Shown here: one piece after another, positions 22,937-33,134 of the stretch
How the letters are laid out: every line of letters starts with the position of its first letter
Position numbering within the stretch: position 1 is the first letter of the stretch
NCBI GenBank assembly: GCA_030706025.1
Contig: JAUZPJ010000002.1
Coordinates: 1 to 47,680 of the forward strand
DNA length: 47,680 nt
Direction: 5' to 3'
From: Bacillota bacterium
GTDB lineage: Bacteria; Bacillota; Desulfitobacteriia; Desulfitobacteriales; Desulfitobacteriaceae
Translations under genes and position numbers: made by a program
Notes under the pieces: generated by a model
What the model saw: only the letters and a program-made list of their open reading frames with translations
What the model was told of the DNA's origin: nothing
Databases searched by the model: none

Positions 22937-23197
22937 TTAAAGTGCTATTGCTCTTTGAGTTATCTCAACGAGGCGCCAACATTTATCTTTACTCAGGTGG
23001 CGAGTTTCCATGATCGTGACAGTATCCCCGACACGAGCTTCGTTATTCTCGTCATGAGCTTTATACTTTTTAGTGCTGGTAAATGTTTTCTTGTAAATCG
23101 GGTGACGTTCAGTAATCTCTACTGACACAACAACAGTTTTATCCATTTTGTCACTGACAACTTTACCGCTCCGAACTTTACGTTGAGCTCTTTCCAC
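22937..23197 (-). CDS. rpsQ: 30S ribosomal protein S17
   Basis: [34 protein letters not shown]. Confidence 0.97.
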   Translation of the reverse strand: MERAQRKVRSGKVVSDKMDKTVVVSVEITERHPIYKKTFTSTKKYKAHDENNEARVGDTVTIMETRHLSKDKCWRLVEITQRAIAL

Positions 23198-23215
23198 GTT
23201 ATAAAGCCTCCTTCC

Positions 23216-23419
23216 TTAGGCACGTTCAATCTTTAACTCACGCTCACGAAGAATCGTTTTACCACGTGCTATTCCTTTGCGAACTTCTCGAATACGCATC
23301 GGATTGTCGAGTTGACCCGTTGCCAATTGGAAACGCAAATTGAATAATTCCGTTTTGAATTCGTCAATTTCCTTTAATACTTCATCATCAGTCATATCAC
23401 GGAATTCTTTAGTTTTCAT
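23216..23419 (-). CDS. rpmC: 50S ribosomal protein L29
   Basis: [52 protein letters not shown]. Confidence 0.97.
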   Translation of the reverse strand: MKTKEFRDMTDDEVLKEIDEFKTELFNLRFQLATGQLDNPMRIREVRKGIARGKTILRERELKIERA

Positions 23420-23846
23420 TTGCGTCACCTCCTACTAGATCAGCTCGGGAAACAATCTTGCACTTAACTGGAAGCTTATGCATGGCAAGACGTAGAGCTT
23501 CACGAGCAACTTCCTCAGCCACACCAGCCAATTCAAACATAACGCGACCCGGTTTTACAACCGCGACCCAATACTCCGGTGAACCTTTACCACTACCCAT
23601 CCGTGTTTCAGCAGGTTTGGCAGTTACAGGTTTATCCGGGAAAATTTTAATCCAAACTTGACCACCACGCTTTATATAACGGGTCATCGCGATACGAGCA
23701 GCCTCTATCTGGCGATTCGTAATCCAGCCACTTTCCATAGCAACTAAACCAAATTCACCAAATGTAATTGTGTTACCACGTGTGGCCTTTCCATGCATCC
23801 GACCCCGATGTTGTTTACGATGTTTCACTCTGGTTGGGACTAGCAT
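23409..23846 (-). CDS. rplP: 50S ribosomal protein L16
   Basis: [56 protein letters not shown]. Confidence 0.98.
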   Translation of the reverse strand: MLVPTRVKHRKQHRGRMHGKATRGNTITFGEFGLVAMESGWITNRQIEAARIAMTRYIKRGGQVWIKIFPDKPVTAKPAETRMGSGKGSPEYWVAVVKPGRVMFELAGVAEEVAREALRLAMHKLPVKCKIVSRADLVGGDANEN

Positions 23847-24509
23847 TTAAATTCCTCCTTCCACCTGAGCGACGACCTTTTTGGCGGGAAGAACCTCACC
23901 TTTATAAACCCAAACCTTGATACCGATTTTACCATACGTGGTATTTGCTTCAGCAAAGCCATAGTCAACATCCGCACGTAAAGTATGAAGGGGTACTTTT
24001 CCTTCGTGATACCACTCGGTTCGAGCAATTTCGGCTCCAGCCAAACGACCGCTGCATTGAATTTTAATGCCTAGTGCGCCTTGCCTCATTGTGCGGCCAA
24101 CAGTTTGTTTCATGGCACGACGGAAGGAGACGCGTTTTTCTAATTGTTGTGCAATGTTTTCTGAAACCAGTTGAGCATCAAGCTCAGGTTTCTTAATTTC
24201 AACAATATTTACAGCAACCTGCTTCTTCGTAATCGCTTCAAGTTGTTTGCGTAAGTTCTCAACTTCAGCGCCACCACGTCCAATAACAATACCTGGTTTG
24301 GCAGCGTGCACTGATACTTTAACACGACTTGCTGCGCGTTCAATCTCAACTTTCGGACAACCTGCTTGTTTAAGCTTATTTTTTACAAATGCACGGAGCT
24401 TCAAATCCTCATGAAGAAGTTCCATGTAGTTCTTATCTGCATACCATCGGCTTTCCCAGTCCCGGATAATTCCGATGCGGAGGCCTTTGGGATTAACCTT
24501 TTGACCCAC
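23847..24509 (-). CDS. rpsC: 30S ribosomal protein S3
   Basis: [26 protein letters not shown] domain [15 protein letters not shown]. Confidence 0.98.
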   Translation of the reverse strand: MGQKVNPKGLRIGIIRDWESRWYADKNYMELLHEDLKLRAFVKNKLKQAGCPKVEIERAASRVKVSVHAAKPGIVIGRGGAEVENLRKQLEAITKKQVAVNIVEIKKPELDAQLVSENIAQQLEKRVSFRRAMKQTVGRTMRQGALGIKIQCSGRLAGAEIARTEWYHEGKVPLHTLRADVDYGFAEANTTYGKIGIKVWVYKGEVLPAKKVVAQVEGGI

Positions 24510-24512
24510 AGT

Positions 24513-24854
24513 TTAGCCCTCCTTCTTCTCGCCTACTACCACAGTAATGTGACTCGTCCGTTTCCGGATTTGGTCTGCACGTCCCATAGCTCGAGGCTTA
24601 ATGCGTTTTAAAGTTGGTCCTTCGTCCACACAAATTTCAGTAATAAACAGATCATCAACATTCATTTCAAAGTTGTGTCCTGCATTTGCGACAGCAGACT
24701 TCAGCACCTTGGTAACATCATCGGTAGATCCCTTAGGTGTGAATTGAAGAATAGCGAACGCATCACTGACCTTTTTGCCACGGATCAAATTAACGACCTG
24801 TCGCACCTTACGAGGAGAGATACGTACATATTTTGCCACTGCTTTTGCTTGCAT
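24513..24854 (-). CDS. rplV: 50S ribosomal protein L22
   Basis: [30 protein letters not shown]...[17 protein letters not shown]. Confidence 0.97.
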   Translation of the reverse strand: MQAKAVAKYVRISPRKVRQVVNLIRGKKVSDAFAILQFTPKGSTDDVTKVLKSAVANAGHNFEMNVDDLFITEICVDEGPTLKRIKPRAMGRADQIRKRTSHITVVVGEKKEG

Positions 24855-24875
24855 ATGCCTTTTGCCTCCTCTCGA

Positions 24876-25157
24876 TTAACGTAAGCCGCTGGATTTTTCG
24901 CTGCCAGCATGGCCTTTATAAGTGCGAGTGGGCGAAAACTCGCCGAGTTTGTGTCCAACCATGTCTTCCGTTACATAAACCGGCACATGTTTCCGTCCAT
25001 CATGAACCGCAATGGTGAGTCCAACCATTTGCGGAAAAATTGTTGAGCGTCTGGACCACGTCTTGATAACGCGTTTTTCACCCGATTCGTTCATCGCTTC
25101 TACACGTTCGAGTAAACGAGATTCGACGAAAGGTCCTTTTTTTAGAGATCTGCTCAT
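24876..25157 (-). CDS. rpsS: 30S ribosomal protein S19
   Basis: [46 protein letters not shown]. Confidence 0.98.
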   Translation of the reverse strand: MSRSLKKGPFVESRLLERVEAMNESGEKRVIKTWSRRSTIFPQMVGLTIAVHDGRKHVPVYVTEDMVGHKLGEFSPTRTYKGHAGSEKSSGLR

Positions 25158-25175
25158 TTATGAGCCTCCTTTCGA

Positions 25176-26003
25176 CTACTTGCTGCGTCGTTTCACAATA
25201 AAGCGATTCGACGTATTCTTTTTCTTCCGAGTTTTTGCACCGAGTGCAGGTTTTCCCCAAGGTGTAACTGGGTTGCGGCCGATGGAGTTACGTCCTTCAC
25301 CACCACCATGTGGGTGATCACAAGGGTTCATAACAGATCCACGTACAGTTGGACGAATTCCCATCCAACGAGATCTTCCGGCTTTCCCAATGTTAATGTT
25401 CTCATGGTCAAGGTTTCCGAGTTGCCCGATGGTTGCGCGACATTCGAGTCGAACCATACGCATTTCACTAGACGGAAGTCTTAAGGTGGCATAAGCGCCT
25501 TCTTTAGCCATCAACTGAGCTGATCCACCAGCTGAGCGAACCATTTGGCCACCTTTGCCAGGTTTCATCTCGATATTATGAACCAAAGTACCTACAGGGA
25601 TGTTTTGCAGCGGTAAAGAGTTGCCAACCTTGATGTCAGCATCAGGTCCGGAAACAACCATTTGGTCCACTTGCAAGCCATAGGGTGCCAAGATGTACGT
25701 TTTGAATCCATCTTGATAAAATAACAAAGCAATATTTGCAGAACGATTAGGATCATACTCAATACTCGCAACTCGAGCAGGAATTCCATCCTTAGTTCGT
25801 TTGAAGTCAATCACACGCAACTTGCGTTTATGTCCGCCGCCTTTATGTCGAACGCTTAAGCGTCCATCGTTATTACGACCGGCCTTTTTAGTTAAGGGTT
25901 TAAGCAAAGAACGTTCTGGCTCCGTTCTCGTAATTTCTTCAAAGGTCGATACGGTCATATTACGACGACTTGGCGAGGTGGGCTTAAATGTTTTTAATGC
26001 CAT
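25176..26003 (-). CDS. rplB: 50S ribosomal protein L2
   Basis: [15 protein letters not shown]...[40 protein letters not shown]. Confidence 0.98.
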   Translation of the reverse strand: MALKTFKPTSPSRRNMTVSTFEEITRTEPERSLLKPLTKKAGRNNDGRLSVRHKGGGHKRKLRVIDFKRTKDGIPARVASIEYDPNRSANIALLFYQDGFKTYILAPYGLQVDQMVVSGPDADIKVGNSLPLQNIPVGTLVHNIEMKPGKGGQMVRSAGGSAQLMAKEGAYATLRLPSSEMRMVRLECRATIGQLGNLDHENINIGKAGRSRWMGIRPTVRGSVMNPCDHPHGGGEGRNSIGRNPVTPWGKPALGAKTRKKKNTSNRFIVKRRSK

Positions 26004-26036
26004 AAGATTTCATATTCCTCCTTTGCTTCAAGCTGC

Positions 26037-26324
26037 TTACAGGCCCGCGAAGTTTTCAATCTTATCCCCAGCTTTTAGCGTAGCTATCGCTTTTTTGCGG
26101 TTGATAGTTTTCCCAGCATACTTACCAACCCGCTTCATTTTGCCTTTTACGTTCATGGTGCGGATTTCAACGACAGAGACTTTAAACATCTTCTCAACAG
26201 CAGCTTTTATTTCGATTTTATTGGCTGCAGGATCAACCCAAAAAGAGTATTTATTATCTTCAACAATCCCTACGGATTTCTCGGAAATTACCGGACTTTT
26301 GAGGACATCACGTGCGTCGCGCAT
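26037..26324 (-). CDS. rplW: 50S ribosomal protein L23
   Basis: [49 protein letters not shown]. Confidence 0.97.
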   Translation of the reverse strand: MRDARDVLKSPVISEKSVGIVEDNKYSFWVDPAANKIEIKAAVEKMFKVSVVEIRTMNVKGKMKRVGKYAGKTINRKKAIATLKAGDKIENFAGL

Positions 26325-26947
26325 TACGCTAACACCTCCTCTGTTTTTGTTACAGCTGCTTTAGTCATTACGAGGATGTCATGTTGCAGTAAGTCAACAA
26401 CGTTCATTCCAGCGACATCCGTTGTCTTTACACCCTCAATATTACGAGCAGAACGAAGCACATCCTCATCTAAATTATCCATTACGATCATGGCCTTTTT
26501 GTTAATTTGAAGAGCTTTAAGAACCTTTACCATCTCACGAGTCTTTGCTTGGTCCATACTCAAAGCATCAAGGACAATTAACTGTTGCTCCATAACCTTC
26601 GAAGAGAGTGCCGAGTGCAAGGCCAGTCGACGAACCTTTTTGGGTAATTTAAAGTCATACTTCCGTGGTTTAGGTGCGAAAACAATACCACCACTTCTCC
26701 AAACCGGGGAGCGACTACTACCGGAACGAGCACGACCCGTTCCTTTTTGACGCCAAGGTTTGCGTCCACCTCCGCTTACTTCAGCTCGGGTCAAGGCTGA
26801 TTGTGTACCTCGTCTCCTACTGGCAAGTTGAGATACTACGGCAGAATGAAGAACATGAATATTTGGAGTAATTCCAAATATACTCTCGTTCAATTCGATC
26901 TCTCCAACTTGAGCACCTTGCATATTTAATAGTTGAACTTTCGGCAT
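26324..26947 (-). CDS. rplD: 50S ribosomal protein L4
   Basis: [43 protein letters not shown]. Confidence 0.97.
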   Translation of the reverse strand: MPKVQLLNMQGAQVGEIELNESIFGITPNIHVLHSAVVSQLASRRRGTQSALTRAEVSGGGRKPWRQKGTGRARSGSSRSPVWRSGGIVFAPKPRKYDFKLPKKVRRLALHSALSSKVMEQQLIVLDALSMDQAKTREMVKVLKALQINKKAMIVMDNLDEDVLRSARNIEGVKTTDVAGMNVVDLLQHDILVMTKAAVTKTEEVLA

Positions 26948-26970
26948 TGCTTATTCCTCCTTTCTCAGTG

Positions 26971-27600
26971 TTACTTCGCCTTGACAGAAGGCTTCAGAAC
27001 TAGCAATGACTTTTTAGCTCCTGGGACAGCCCCTTTAATCAAGATCATGTTTTTATCCACATCAACCCGGATTACTTCCAGATTTTGTACAGTTATACGT
27101 TCGCCACCCATACGACCTGGTAGCGCACGGCCTTTAAACACACGAGCTGGGCCTTTCGCGCCAAGGGAACCGGAACGGCGATGATACTTTGAACCATGAG
27201 CCATTGGTCCACGGCTAGCACTGTTTCGCTTGATCATTCCTGCGAAGCCCTTCCCTTTAGAAGTACCTACAACGTCAAGCTTATCGCCAACTTTGAATAA
27301 ATCTACCAAGACCTCTTGACCAAGTTCATAAGAGTCAACATCATTTACCTTAAACTCACGTACATACCGCATTGGCTTAAGTGATGCCTTTTGGAAATGC
27401 CCTTTCTTGGGCTTGTTGCTCAGACCTTCGCGCAGAACCGAAAGGCCGATCTGAATTGCGTTGTAACCATCTGTAGCAACAGTTTTCTTCTGTACCACCG
27501 GGCATGGACCAGCCTCAACAACAGTGACCGGAATTACACGGCCTTCTTCTGTGAAAACTTGAGTCATACCAATTTTTCTACCTAGAATTCCTTTTGACAC
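26971..27600 (-). CDS. rplC: 50S ribosomal protein L3 (GTG start)
   Basis: [32 protein letters not shown]. The track start at 27609 overlaps the AGGAGG itself, so GTG at 27600 is preferred. Confidence 0.97.
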   Translation of the reverse strand: MSKGILGRKIGMTQVFTEEGRVIPVTVVEAGPCPVVQKKTVATDGYNAIQIGLSVLREGLSNKPKKGHFQKASLKPMRYVREFKVNDVDSYELGQEVLVDLFKVGDKLDVVGTSKGKGFAGMIKRNSASRGPMAHGSKYHRRSGSLGAKGPARVFKGRALPGRMGGERITVQNLEVIRVDVDKNMILIKGAVPGAKKSLLVLKPSVKAK

Positions 27601-27730
27601 GAATGCCACCTCCTAAACGCTTTGAAGTGCGCCAGTGTTTACTGGTGCACAAGAGCGTCCCTTTATTTATTATTGTCGCGCTCCGTCAGGGAACTACTCC
27701 ACGCTCCCGGGCGTTTCTCGCAACAAACAT
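27601..27730 (-). ncRNA. Candidate structured leader RNA upstream of rplC
   Basis: Foldable elements by eye: TTGTTGCG/CGCGACAA (27673-27726) and a long stem 27617-27658 directly upstream of the rplC RBS. Confidence 0.5.
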
Positions 27731-27736
27731 AACGAT

Positions 27737-27745
27737 AGTATATCA
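27737..27745 (-). promoter_or_regulatory. Putative extended -10 promoter inside the S10 operon (TGATATACT)
   Basis: TGnTATACT on the minus strand; weak -35 (TGGCAA, 27760-27765) at 17 nt. Confidence 0.5.
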
Positions 27746-27797
27746 TAGATCGAATGGTTTTGCCACTAAAATATGAACTAATTTATTATGGTCTAAA

Positions 27798-28103
27798 TTA
27801 AAGCTTAATCTCAATGTCCACTCCTGCAGGTAAGTCTAAACGCATAAGCGAATCGACGGTTTTCGGCGTAGGCTCAAGAATATCAATCAACCGTTTATGG
27901 GTCCGCAACTCAAACTGTTCACGGGAATCCTTGTTGACATGCGGCGAGCGCAAAATAGTATATACGCTTTTCTCTGTCGGCAGTGGAATCGGTCCGCTAA
28001 CCTGTGCACCAGTTCGTTTTGCACTCTCTACAATGCGTTCTGCTGATTGGTCTAAAGTCTTGTGATCAAATGCTTTAAGACGAATCCTAATCTTTTGGCT
28101 CAT
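27798..28103 (-). CDS. rpsJ: 30S ribosomal protein S10
   Basis: [40 protein letters not shown]. Confidence 0.98.
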   Translation of the reverse strand: MSQKIRIRLKAFDHKTLDQSAERIVESAKRTGAQVSGPIPLPTEKSVYTILRSPHVNKDSREQFELRTHKRLIDILEPTPKTVDSLMRLDLPAGVDIEIKL

Positions 28104-28119
28104 AGTATGAATACCTCCT

Positions 28120-28279
28120 CATAATTCCCGTTATACGGGTTTTCAGCATAAAAATTCCCTAGCTCAAGCGGAGTCACCTGTCCAGCAACCTTTTATGCCA
28201 TACCAGAAATTAGAAGTCAGATACCGGTAGCCGAGTGAGTACAGAACTCATTCCGGCACACCCTTATCCGACCCATAAT
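28120..28279 (-). other. rpsJ 5' untranslated/intercistronic region with inverted repeats (possible S10-operon leader)
   Basis: GCATAAAA/TTTTATGC helix enclosing ~37 nt (28146-28198) and CCCGT-ATA-ACGGG (28127-28139) next to the RBS. Confidence 0.45.
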
Positions 28280-28311
28280 ACAAGAGAGGAAGAGATCTCT
28301 TCCTCTCTTGT
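28280..28311 (-). terminator. 32-nt perfect palindrome between tuf and rpsJ (terminator/processing hairpin)
   Basis: ACAAGAGAGGAAGAGATCTCTTCCTCTCTTGT; no strong U-tract on either side. Confidence 0.55.
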
Positions 28312-28335
28312 AAAACGTTTGTATAATTGAAGAAA

Positions 28336-29538
28336 TTAACCCATGATTTTAGCAACGATACCCGATCCAACGGTACGGCCACCCTCACGAATAGCGAAAC
28401 GGAGACCATCTTCCATTGCGATTGGGGTGATTAACTCTACTTCAATCGTTACACGGTCACCAGGCATAACCATTTCAGTTCCTTCAGGAAGAGTGATAAC
28501 GCCTGTCACGTCGGTTGTGCGGAAGTAGAATTGAGGACGATAGTTGTGGAAGAAAGGAGTGTGACGTCCACCCTCTTCTTTATTTAAGATGTAAACCTCT
28601 CCAGAGAACTTTGTATGAGGCTTGATGGATCCAGTCTTAGCCAAAACTTGTCCGCGCTCGATATCTTTACGCTCAACCCCACGAAGGAGAGCACCAATGT
28701 TGTCACCAGCTTGAGCTTGATCCAAGAGCTTACGGAACATTTCTACCCCAGTAACAACCGTTTTGCGCGAAGCTGTTGTTAAACCGACGATTTCTACTTC
28801 GTCGCCAACTTTGACTTGACCACGCTCAACACGTCCTGTAGCAACAGTACCGCGTCCGGTAATGGTGAAAACGTCCTCGACAGGCATTAAGAATGGCTTG
28901 TCGGTATCCCGCTCTGGGGTTGGGATATAGCTGTCAACAGCATCCATGAGTTGCCAAATCTTACCACACCATTCGCACTCACGTTTTCCGCAACCACATT
29001 GGAGGGCTTTAAGACCTGAACCAGGAACGATGGGGATGTTATCGCCATCAAATTCATAGGAACTTAAAAGTTCACGAATTTCCATTTCTACGAGCTCCAT
29101 AAGCTCAGGATCGTCAACCATATCTGACTTATTAAGCCATACAACAATGCTAGGAACACCAACTTGGCGAGCCAAGAGGATGTGCTCACGAGTTTGAGGC
29201 ATAGGGCCGTCAGCAGCAGATACGCAGAGAATAGCACCGTCCATTTGGGCAGCACCAGTGATCATGTTTTTAACATAGTCTGCGTGACCTGGGCAGTCCA
29301 CGTGCGCATAGTGACGATTTTCTGTCTCATACTCAACGTGTGCTGTAGAAATGGTAATACCACGTTCGCGCTCTTCAGGAGCTTTATCAATTTGGTCAAA
29401 TGCTTGTGCAACTGCTCCGCCGGTTTTGGAGAGAACAAGAGTAATTGCAGCAGTTGTTGTTGTTTTACCATGGTCTACGTGACCAATGGTCCCAACGTTA
29501 ACATGTGGTTTTGTACGTTCGTATTTGGCTTTTCCCAT
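28336..29538 (-). CDS. tuf: Elongation factor Tu (with a CxCx5CxxC insertion)
   Basis: [64 protein letters not shown]; 400 aa with [22 protein letters not shown]. Confidence 0.98.
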   Translation of the reverse strand: MGKAKYERTKPHVNVGTIGHVDHGKTTTTAAITLVLSKTGGAVAQAFDQIDKAPEERERGITISTAHVEYETENRHYAHVDCPGHADYVKNMITGAAQMDGAILCVSAADGPMPQTREHILLARQVGVPSIVVWLNKSDMVDDPELMELVEMEIRELLSSYEFDGDNIPIVPGSGLKALQCGCGKRECEWCGKIWQLMDAVDSYIPTPERDTDKPFLMPVEDVFTITGRGTVATGRVERGQVKVGDEVEIVGLTTASRKTVVTGVEMFRKLLDQAQAGDNIGALLRGVERKDIERGQVLAKTGSIKPHTKFSGEVYILNKEEGGRHTPFFHNYRPQFYFRTTDVTGVITLPEGTEMVMPGDRVTIEVELITPIAMEDGLRFAIREGGRTVGSGIVAKIMG

Positions 29539-29600
29539 GTTTTTTCACTCCTTAATTAAATAATAGTTAGTCAAGTGAGATATCGATTATCGAACCTCGC

Positions 29601-31679
29601 TTACGCCCCTTGGCGTTTGGCAATAATGCCATCCGCAATCGTTTTAGGCACTTCTTCATAATGGTCAAACTGCATCACATACACGCCACGACCTTGTGTA
29701 GCAGAACGCAAATCAGTTGAATAACCAAACATTTCAGAGAGTGGAACAAATCCACGCACTACCTGGGAATTCCCGCGCGCTTCCATTCCTTCAATCCGTC
29801 CACGACGAGAGCTAATATCACCAATGACATCACCCATATACTCCTCAGGAACTGTCACTTCAACTTTCATTACAGGTTCCATAATTGCAGGATCTGCTTT
29901 CAACGCGCCAGCCTTAAAGGCCATTGACCCAGCAATCTTGAATGCCATTTCCGAAGAGTCAACATCATGGTATGAACCATCATAAACCGTAGCACGTACG
30001 TCAAGAACTGGATATCCGGCAAGAATACCATTTTGCATAGCTTCTTCAATACCTGCACCAATCGGATTGATATATTCCCTAGGAATAACTCCCCCGACAA
30101 CTTTGTTAACAAACTCAAAGCCGCTTCCTGCTTCGAGTGGCTCAAGTTCAACCCAACAGTGTCCATATTGCCCGCGGCCACCAGACTGACGAACAAACTT
30201 TCCTTCGGATTTAACTGAACGCCGAATTGTTTCTTTATATGCAACTTGCGGACGACCCACATCGCACTGGACTTTAAATTCCCTTTGTAAACGGTCGACA
30301 ATAATTTCTAGATGAAGCTCGCCCATTCCAGCAATAATTGTCTGTCCTGTTTCTGTATCCGTATGCATTTTAAAGGTAGGGTCTTCTTCAGCCAAACGCG
30401 CGAGTGCTCCGCCCATCTTTTCTTGGTCCGCTTTCGTCTTAGGCTCGATCGCAACATCAATAACCGGCTCAGGGAAGACCATTTTCTCTAGAATAATCGG
30501 TGTCTTCTCATCACACAAGGTATCTCCTGTTGTCGTATCTTTTAAGCCGACAGCAGCTGCAATATCCCCAGAGCGAACCTCCGGAATATCTTCACGATGG
30601 TTAGCATGCATTTGAAGTATTCTTCCAATGCGCTCACGCTTACCTTTGGTTGAATTATAAACATATGATCCTGAACTCAATACTCCTGAGTAAACCCTGA
30701 AAAATGCAAGTTTACCAACGAATGGATCAGCCATAATCTTGAAGGCCAAAGCAGAGAATGCCTCGTTGTCGGAAGCTGGTCTGTGGTCTTCTGCACCTGT
30801 ATCAGGATGCACCCCTTTAATTGGAGGCACATCTAGCGGTGAAGGCATATATTCAACAACTGCATCAAGGAGGGGTTGCACTCCTTTGTTCTTAAATGCC
30901 GAACCACAGAGTACAGGAATAAACTTGTTTCCGACAACACCGCGTCGTATACCATCGCGAATTTCCTCTTCCGTAAGTTCTTCTCCTTCGAGATACTTCA
31001 TCATGAGTTCCTCGCTGGTCTCAGAGACTGCTTCGATCAGTTTCTCGCGATATTCCTTTGCCAACTCAACTAAATCATCCGGGATCGCGTTATGCTCTGC
31101 AGTCGTCCCTAAGTCATCCGTATATACAATAGCGGTCATAGTTACCAAATCCACAATTCCCTTGAAACTATCTTCAATTCCAATCGGTAATTGAAGCGGA
31201 ACAGGATTGGCTCCTAACCGATCATGAATCATGGAAACACCGCGGAAGAAATCTGCTCCCATTCGATCCATTTTATTAATAAAAGCAACTCGCGGAACTT
31301 TATATTTATCTGCCTGACGCCATACTGTTTCGGATTGAGGTTCAACTCCTCCGACCGAGCAGAACACCGCTACCGCACCATCCAGAACCCTCAGAGAGCG
31401 TTCAACTTCAACTGTGAAGTCCACGTGCCCTGGTGTGTCAATGATGTTAATACGATGCCCTCTCCATTGGCAAGTTGTCGCAGCAGATGTAATCGTGATA
31501 CCACGTTCTTGCTCTTGGACCATCCAGTCCATTGTTGCCGCGCCATCGTGAACTTCACCTATTTTATGCACACGTCCTGTGTAAAAAAGTATCCGCTCAG
31601 TTGTTGTCGTTTTTCCGGCGTCAATATGGGCCATGATCCCGATATTACGCGTATTTTCAAGAGAAAATTGCCTAGCCAC
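29601..31679 (-). CDS. fusA: Elongation factor G
   Basis: [50 protein letters not shown]. Confidence 0.98.
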   Translation of the reverse strand: MARQFSLENTRNIGIMAHIDAGKTTTTERILFYTGRVHKIGEVHDGAATMDWMVQEQERGITITSAATTCQWRGHRINIIDTPGHVDFTVEVERSLRVLDGAVAVFCSVGGVEPQSETVWRQADKYKVPRVAFINKMDRMGADFFRGVSMIHDRLGANPVPLQLPIGIEDSFKGIVDLVTMTAIVYTDDLGTTAEHNAIPDDLVELAKEYREKLIEAVSETSEELMMKYLEGEELTEEEIRDGIRRGVVGNKFIPVLCGSAFKNKGVQPLLDAVVEYMPSPLDVPPIKGVHPDTGAEDHRPASDNEAFSALAFKIMADPFVGKLAFFRVYSGVLSSGSYVYNSTKGKRERIGRILQMHANHREDIPEVRSGDIAAAVGLKDTTTGDTLCDEKTPIILEKMVFPEPVIDVAIEPKTKADQEKMGGALARLAEEDPTFKMHTDTETGQTIIAGMGELHLEIIVDRLQREFKVQCDVGRPQVAYKETIRRSVKSEGKFVRQSGGRGQYGHCWVELEPLEAGSGFEFVNKVVGGVIPREYINPIGAGIEEAMQNGILAGYPVLDVRATVYDGSYHDVDSSEMAFKIAGSMAFKAGALKADPAIMEPVMKVEVTVPEEYMGDVIGDISSRRGRIEGMEARGNSQVVRGFVPLSEMFGYSTDLRSATQGRGVYVMQFDHYEEVPKTIADGIIAKRQGA

Positions 31680-31717
31680 ATAGAATCCCCCTTTCTGTCA
31701 AAGTATTGTGCCTCAAA

Positions 31718-32188
31718 CTACCACTTGTAATGCGCAAAAGCCTTATTAGCCTCAGCCATTTTATGCATATCTTCCTTCTTCTTGACAGAACCACCTGTAT
31801 TGTTAGAGGCATCAAGTAACTCTCCAGCAATCTTTTCTTGCATAGTCTTTTCGCCGCGCTTACGAGCTTGAGCAACAATCCAACGGAGTGCAAGAGTCGA
31901 ACGACGATCTGCACGTACTTCGATAGGCACTTGGTAATTTGCACCGCCGACACGGCGGGCTTTAACCTCTAGTACCGGCATTACGTTCTTCAACGCGTTT
32001 CCGAACACTTCAAGAGGATCCTTACCCACTTTTTCTTGGATCATATTAAATGCGCTATAGCAAATTGCCTCTGCCGTTCCCTTTTTGCCATCAAGCATAA
32101 TTTGATTGATAAACTTTGTTACAGTCTGATTCTTATAAATAGGATCGGGCAGAACATCGCGTTTCCCAATATAACCTTTACGAGGCAT
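31718..32188 (-). CDS. rpsG: 30S ribosomal protein S7
   Basis: [40 protein letters not shown]. Confidence 0.98.
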   Translation of the reverse strand: MPRKGYIGKRDVLPDPIYKNQTVTKFINQIMLDGKKGTAEAICYSAFNMIQEKVGKDPLEVFGNALKNVMPVLEVKARRVGGANYQVPIEVRADRRSTLALRWIVAQARKRGEKTMQEKIAGELLDASNNTGGSVKKKEDMHKMAEANKAFAHYKW

Positions 32189-32272
32189 TAATTTCCCTCC
32201 TTTTCTACGGATTCATGTATTTCCCCTATTGAAAATGGACCTAGTTTCCATTCTTTCTAAAATCGCGTTATA

Positions 32273-32692
32273 TTAAACCTTTTTAGGACGTTTTGCACCA
32301 TATTTAGAGCGTCCTTGCGAGCGTTTTTGAACAGCAGTCGTGTCCAATGCACCACGAATTACGTGATAACGTACCCCTGGCAAGTCTTTAATACGACCAC
32401 CACGGATTAGGACGACGGAGTGTTCTTGCAAGTTGTGTCCGATTCCGGGGATATAAGCGGTTACTTCAAGTGAATTGCTAAGGCGAACACGAGCAACCTT
32501 CCGAAGTGCGGAGTTAGGCTTTTTCGGAGTAGTGGTGTATACCCTTATGCAAACTCCACGTTTTTGTGAGGACCCTCCTGAAGGATATTGCTTACGTTGA
32601 AGGGAGTTATAACCCCACTGTAAAGCTGGAGCAGTCGATTTCTTTTCGGCTGAGGCACGACCTTTACGAATGAGCTGGTTAATCGTCGGCAT
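32273..32692 (-). CDS. rpsL: 30S ribosomal protein S12
   Basis: [12 protein letters not shown]...[40 protein letters not shown]. Confidence 0.98.
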   Translation of the reverse strand: MPTINQLIRKGRASAEKKSTAPALQWGYNSLQRKQYPSGGSSQKRGVCIRVYTTTPKKPNSALRKVARVRLSNSLEVTAYIPGIGHNLQEHSVVLIRGGRIKDLPGVRYHVIRGALDTTAVQKRSQGRSKYGAKRPKKV

Positions 32693-32728
32693 GTCTCCAC
32701 CTCCTTTCTAATCAAATACAATATACAA

Positions 32729-32763
32729 GGAATTGCTTGCCGCAGCATATGACAAGCAATTCC
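32729..32763 (-). other. Strong hairpin in the rplGB-rpsL spacer
   Basis: Minus strand GGAATTGCTTG-(13 nt)-CAAGCAATTCC, 11-bp perfect stem, no U-tract. Confidence 0.6.
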
Positions 32764-32801
32764 AAAACCTGCAATATGGTTCAATCAAGGCTAATAAGTC
32801 A

Positions 32802-33053
32802 CTATTCTTCCAATATAGCAGCTACTGCAGTGCCTACTTCGATTCCACATGCCTTACCTAGGTCTTTCATTGTAGGAACTTCAATTCGCTCAACGTGATG
32901 CGTAGTACACCAATCCAGAATAGGACGAAGAATATGTTTTTCTGCATCATTTGCAATAAACACTCGTCGTACGATTCCCTTTTCCATGGCGCGTTGAGTT
33001 TGCTTTAGCCCAACCGTCTTCTTTTTGGCATGTTTAAAGGTTTCATCAAGCAT
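32802..33053 (-). CDS. rplGB: L7Ae-family ribosomal protein (YbxF-like, K-turn binding family)
   Basis: KKKTVGLKQTQRAMEKGIVRRVFIANDAEKHILRPILDWCTTHHVERIEVPTMKDLGKACGIEVGTAVAAIL; between rpoC and rpsL. Confidence 0.85.
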   Translation of the reverse strand: MLDETFKHAKKKTVGLKQTQRAMEKGIVRRVFIANDAEKHILRPILDWCTTHHVERIEVPTMKDLGKACGIEVGTAVAAILEE

Positions 33054-33134
33054 CAAAATGCTTTCCTCCCCAATCACACTATAGTAGTTTAGCATTTGAG
33101 TTCTAGTGTGTCAATAATCTCGGCTAAATTGTCG

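Noticed and set aside
23409-23419. Small gene overlaps (rpmC/rplP, rplW/rplD, rlmB/thyX)
   Set aside because: Short overlaps are ordinary translational coupling in these operons.
29900-30301. Minus-strand alternative-frame ORFs inside real genes (e.g. 29900-30301 in fusA, 6750-7031, 31672-31953, 42777-43127)
   Set aside because: They overlap conserved coding sequence in another frame and resemble no protein; spurious.
32273-32692. Apparent ~15-aa insertion in S12 ([24 protein letters not shown])
   Set aside because: Low-GC Gram-positive S12 proteins, including Bacillus, normally carry an insertion at this position; not novel.
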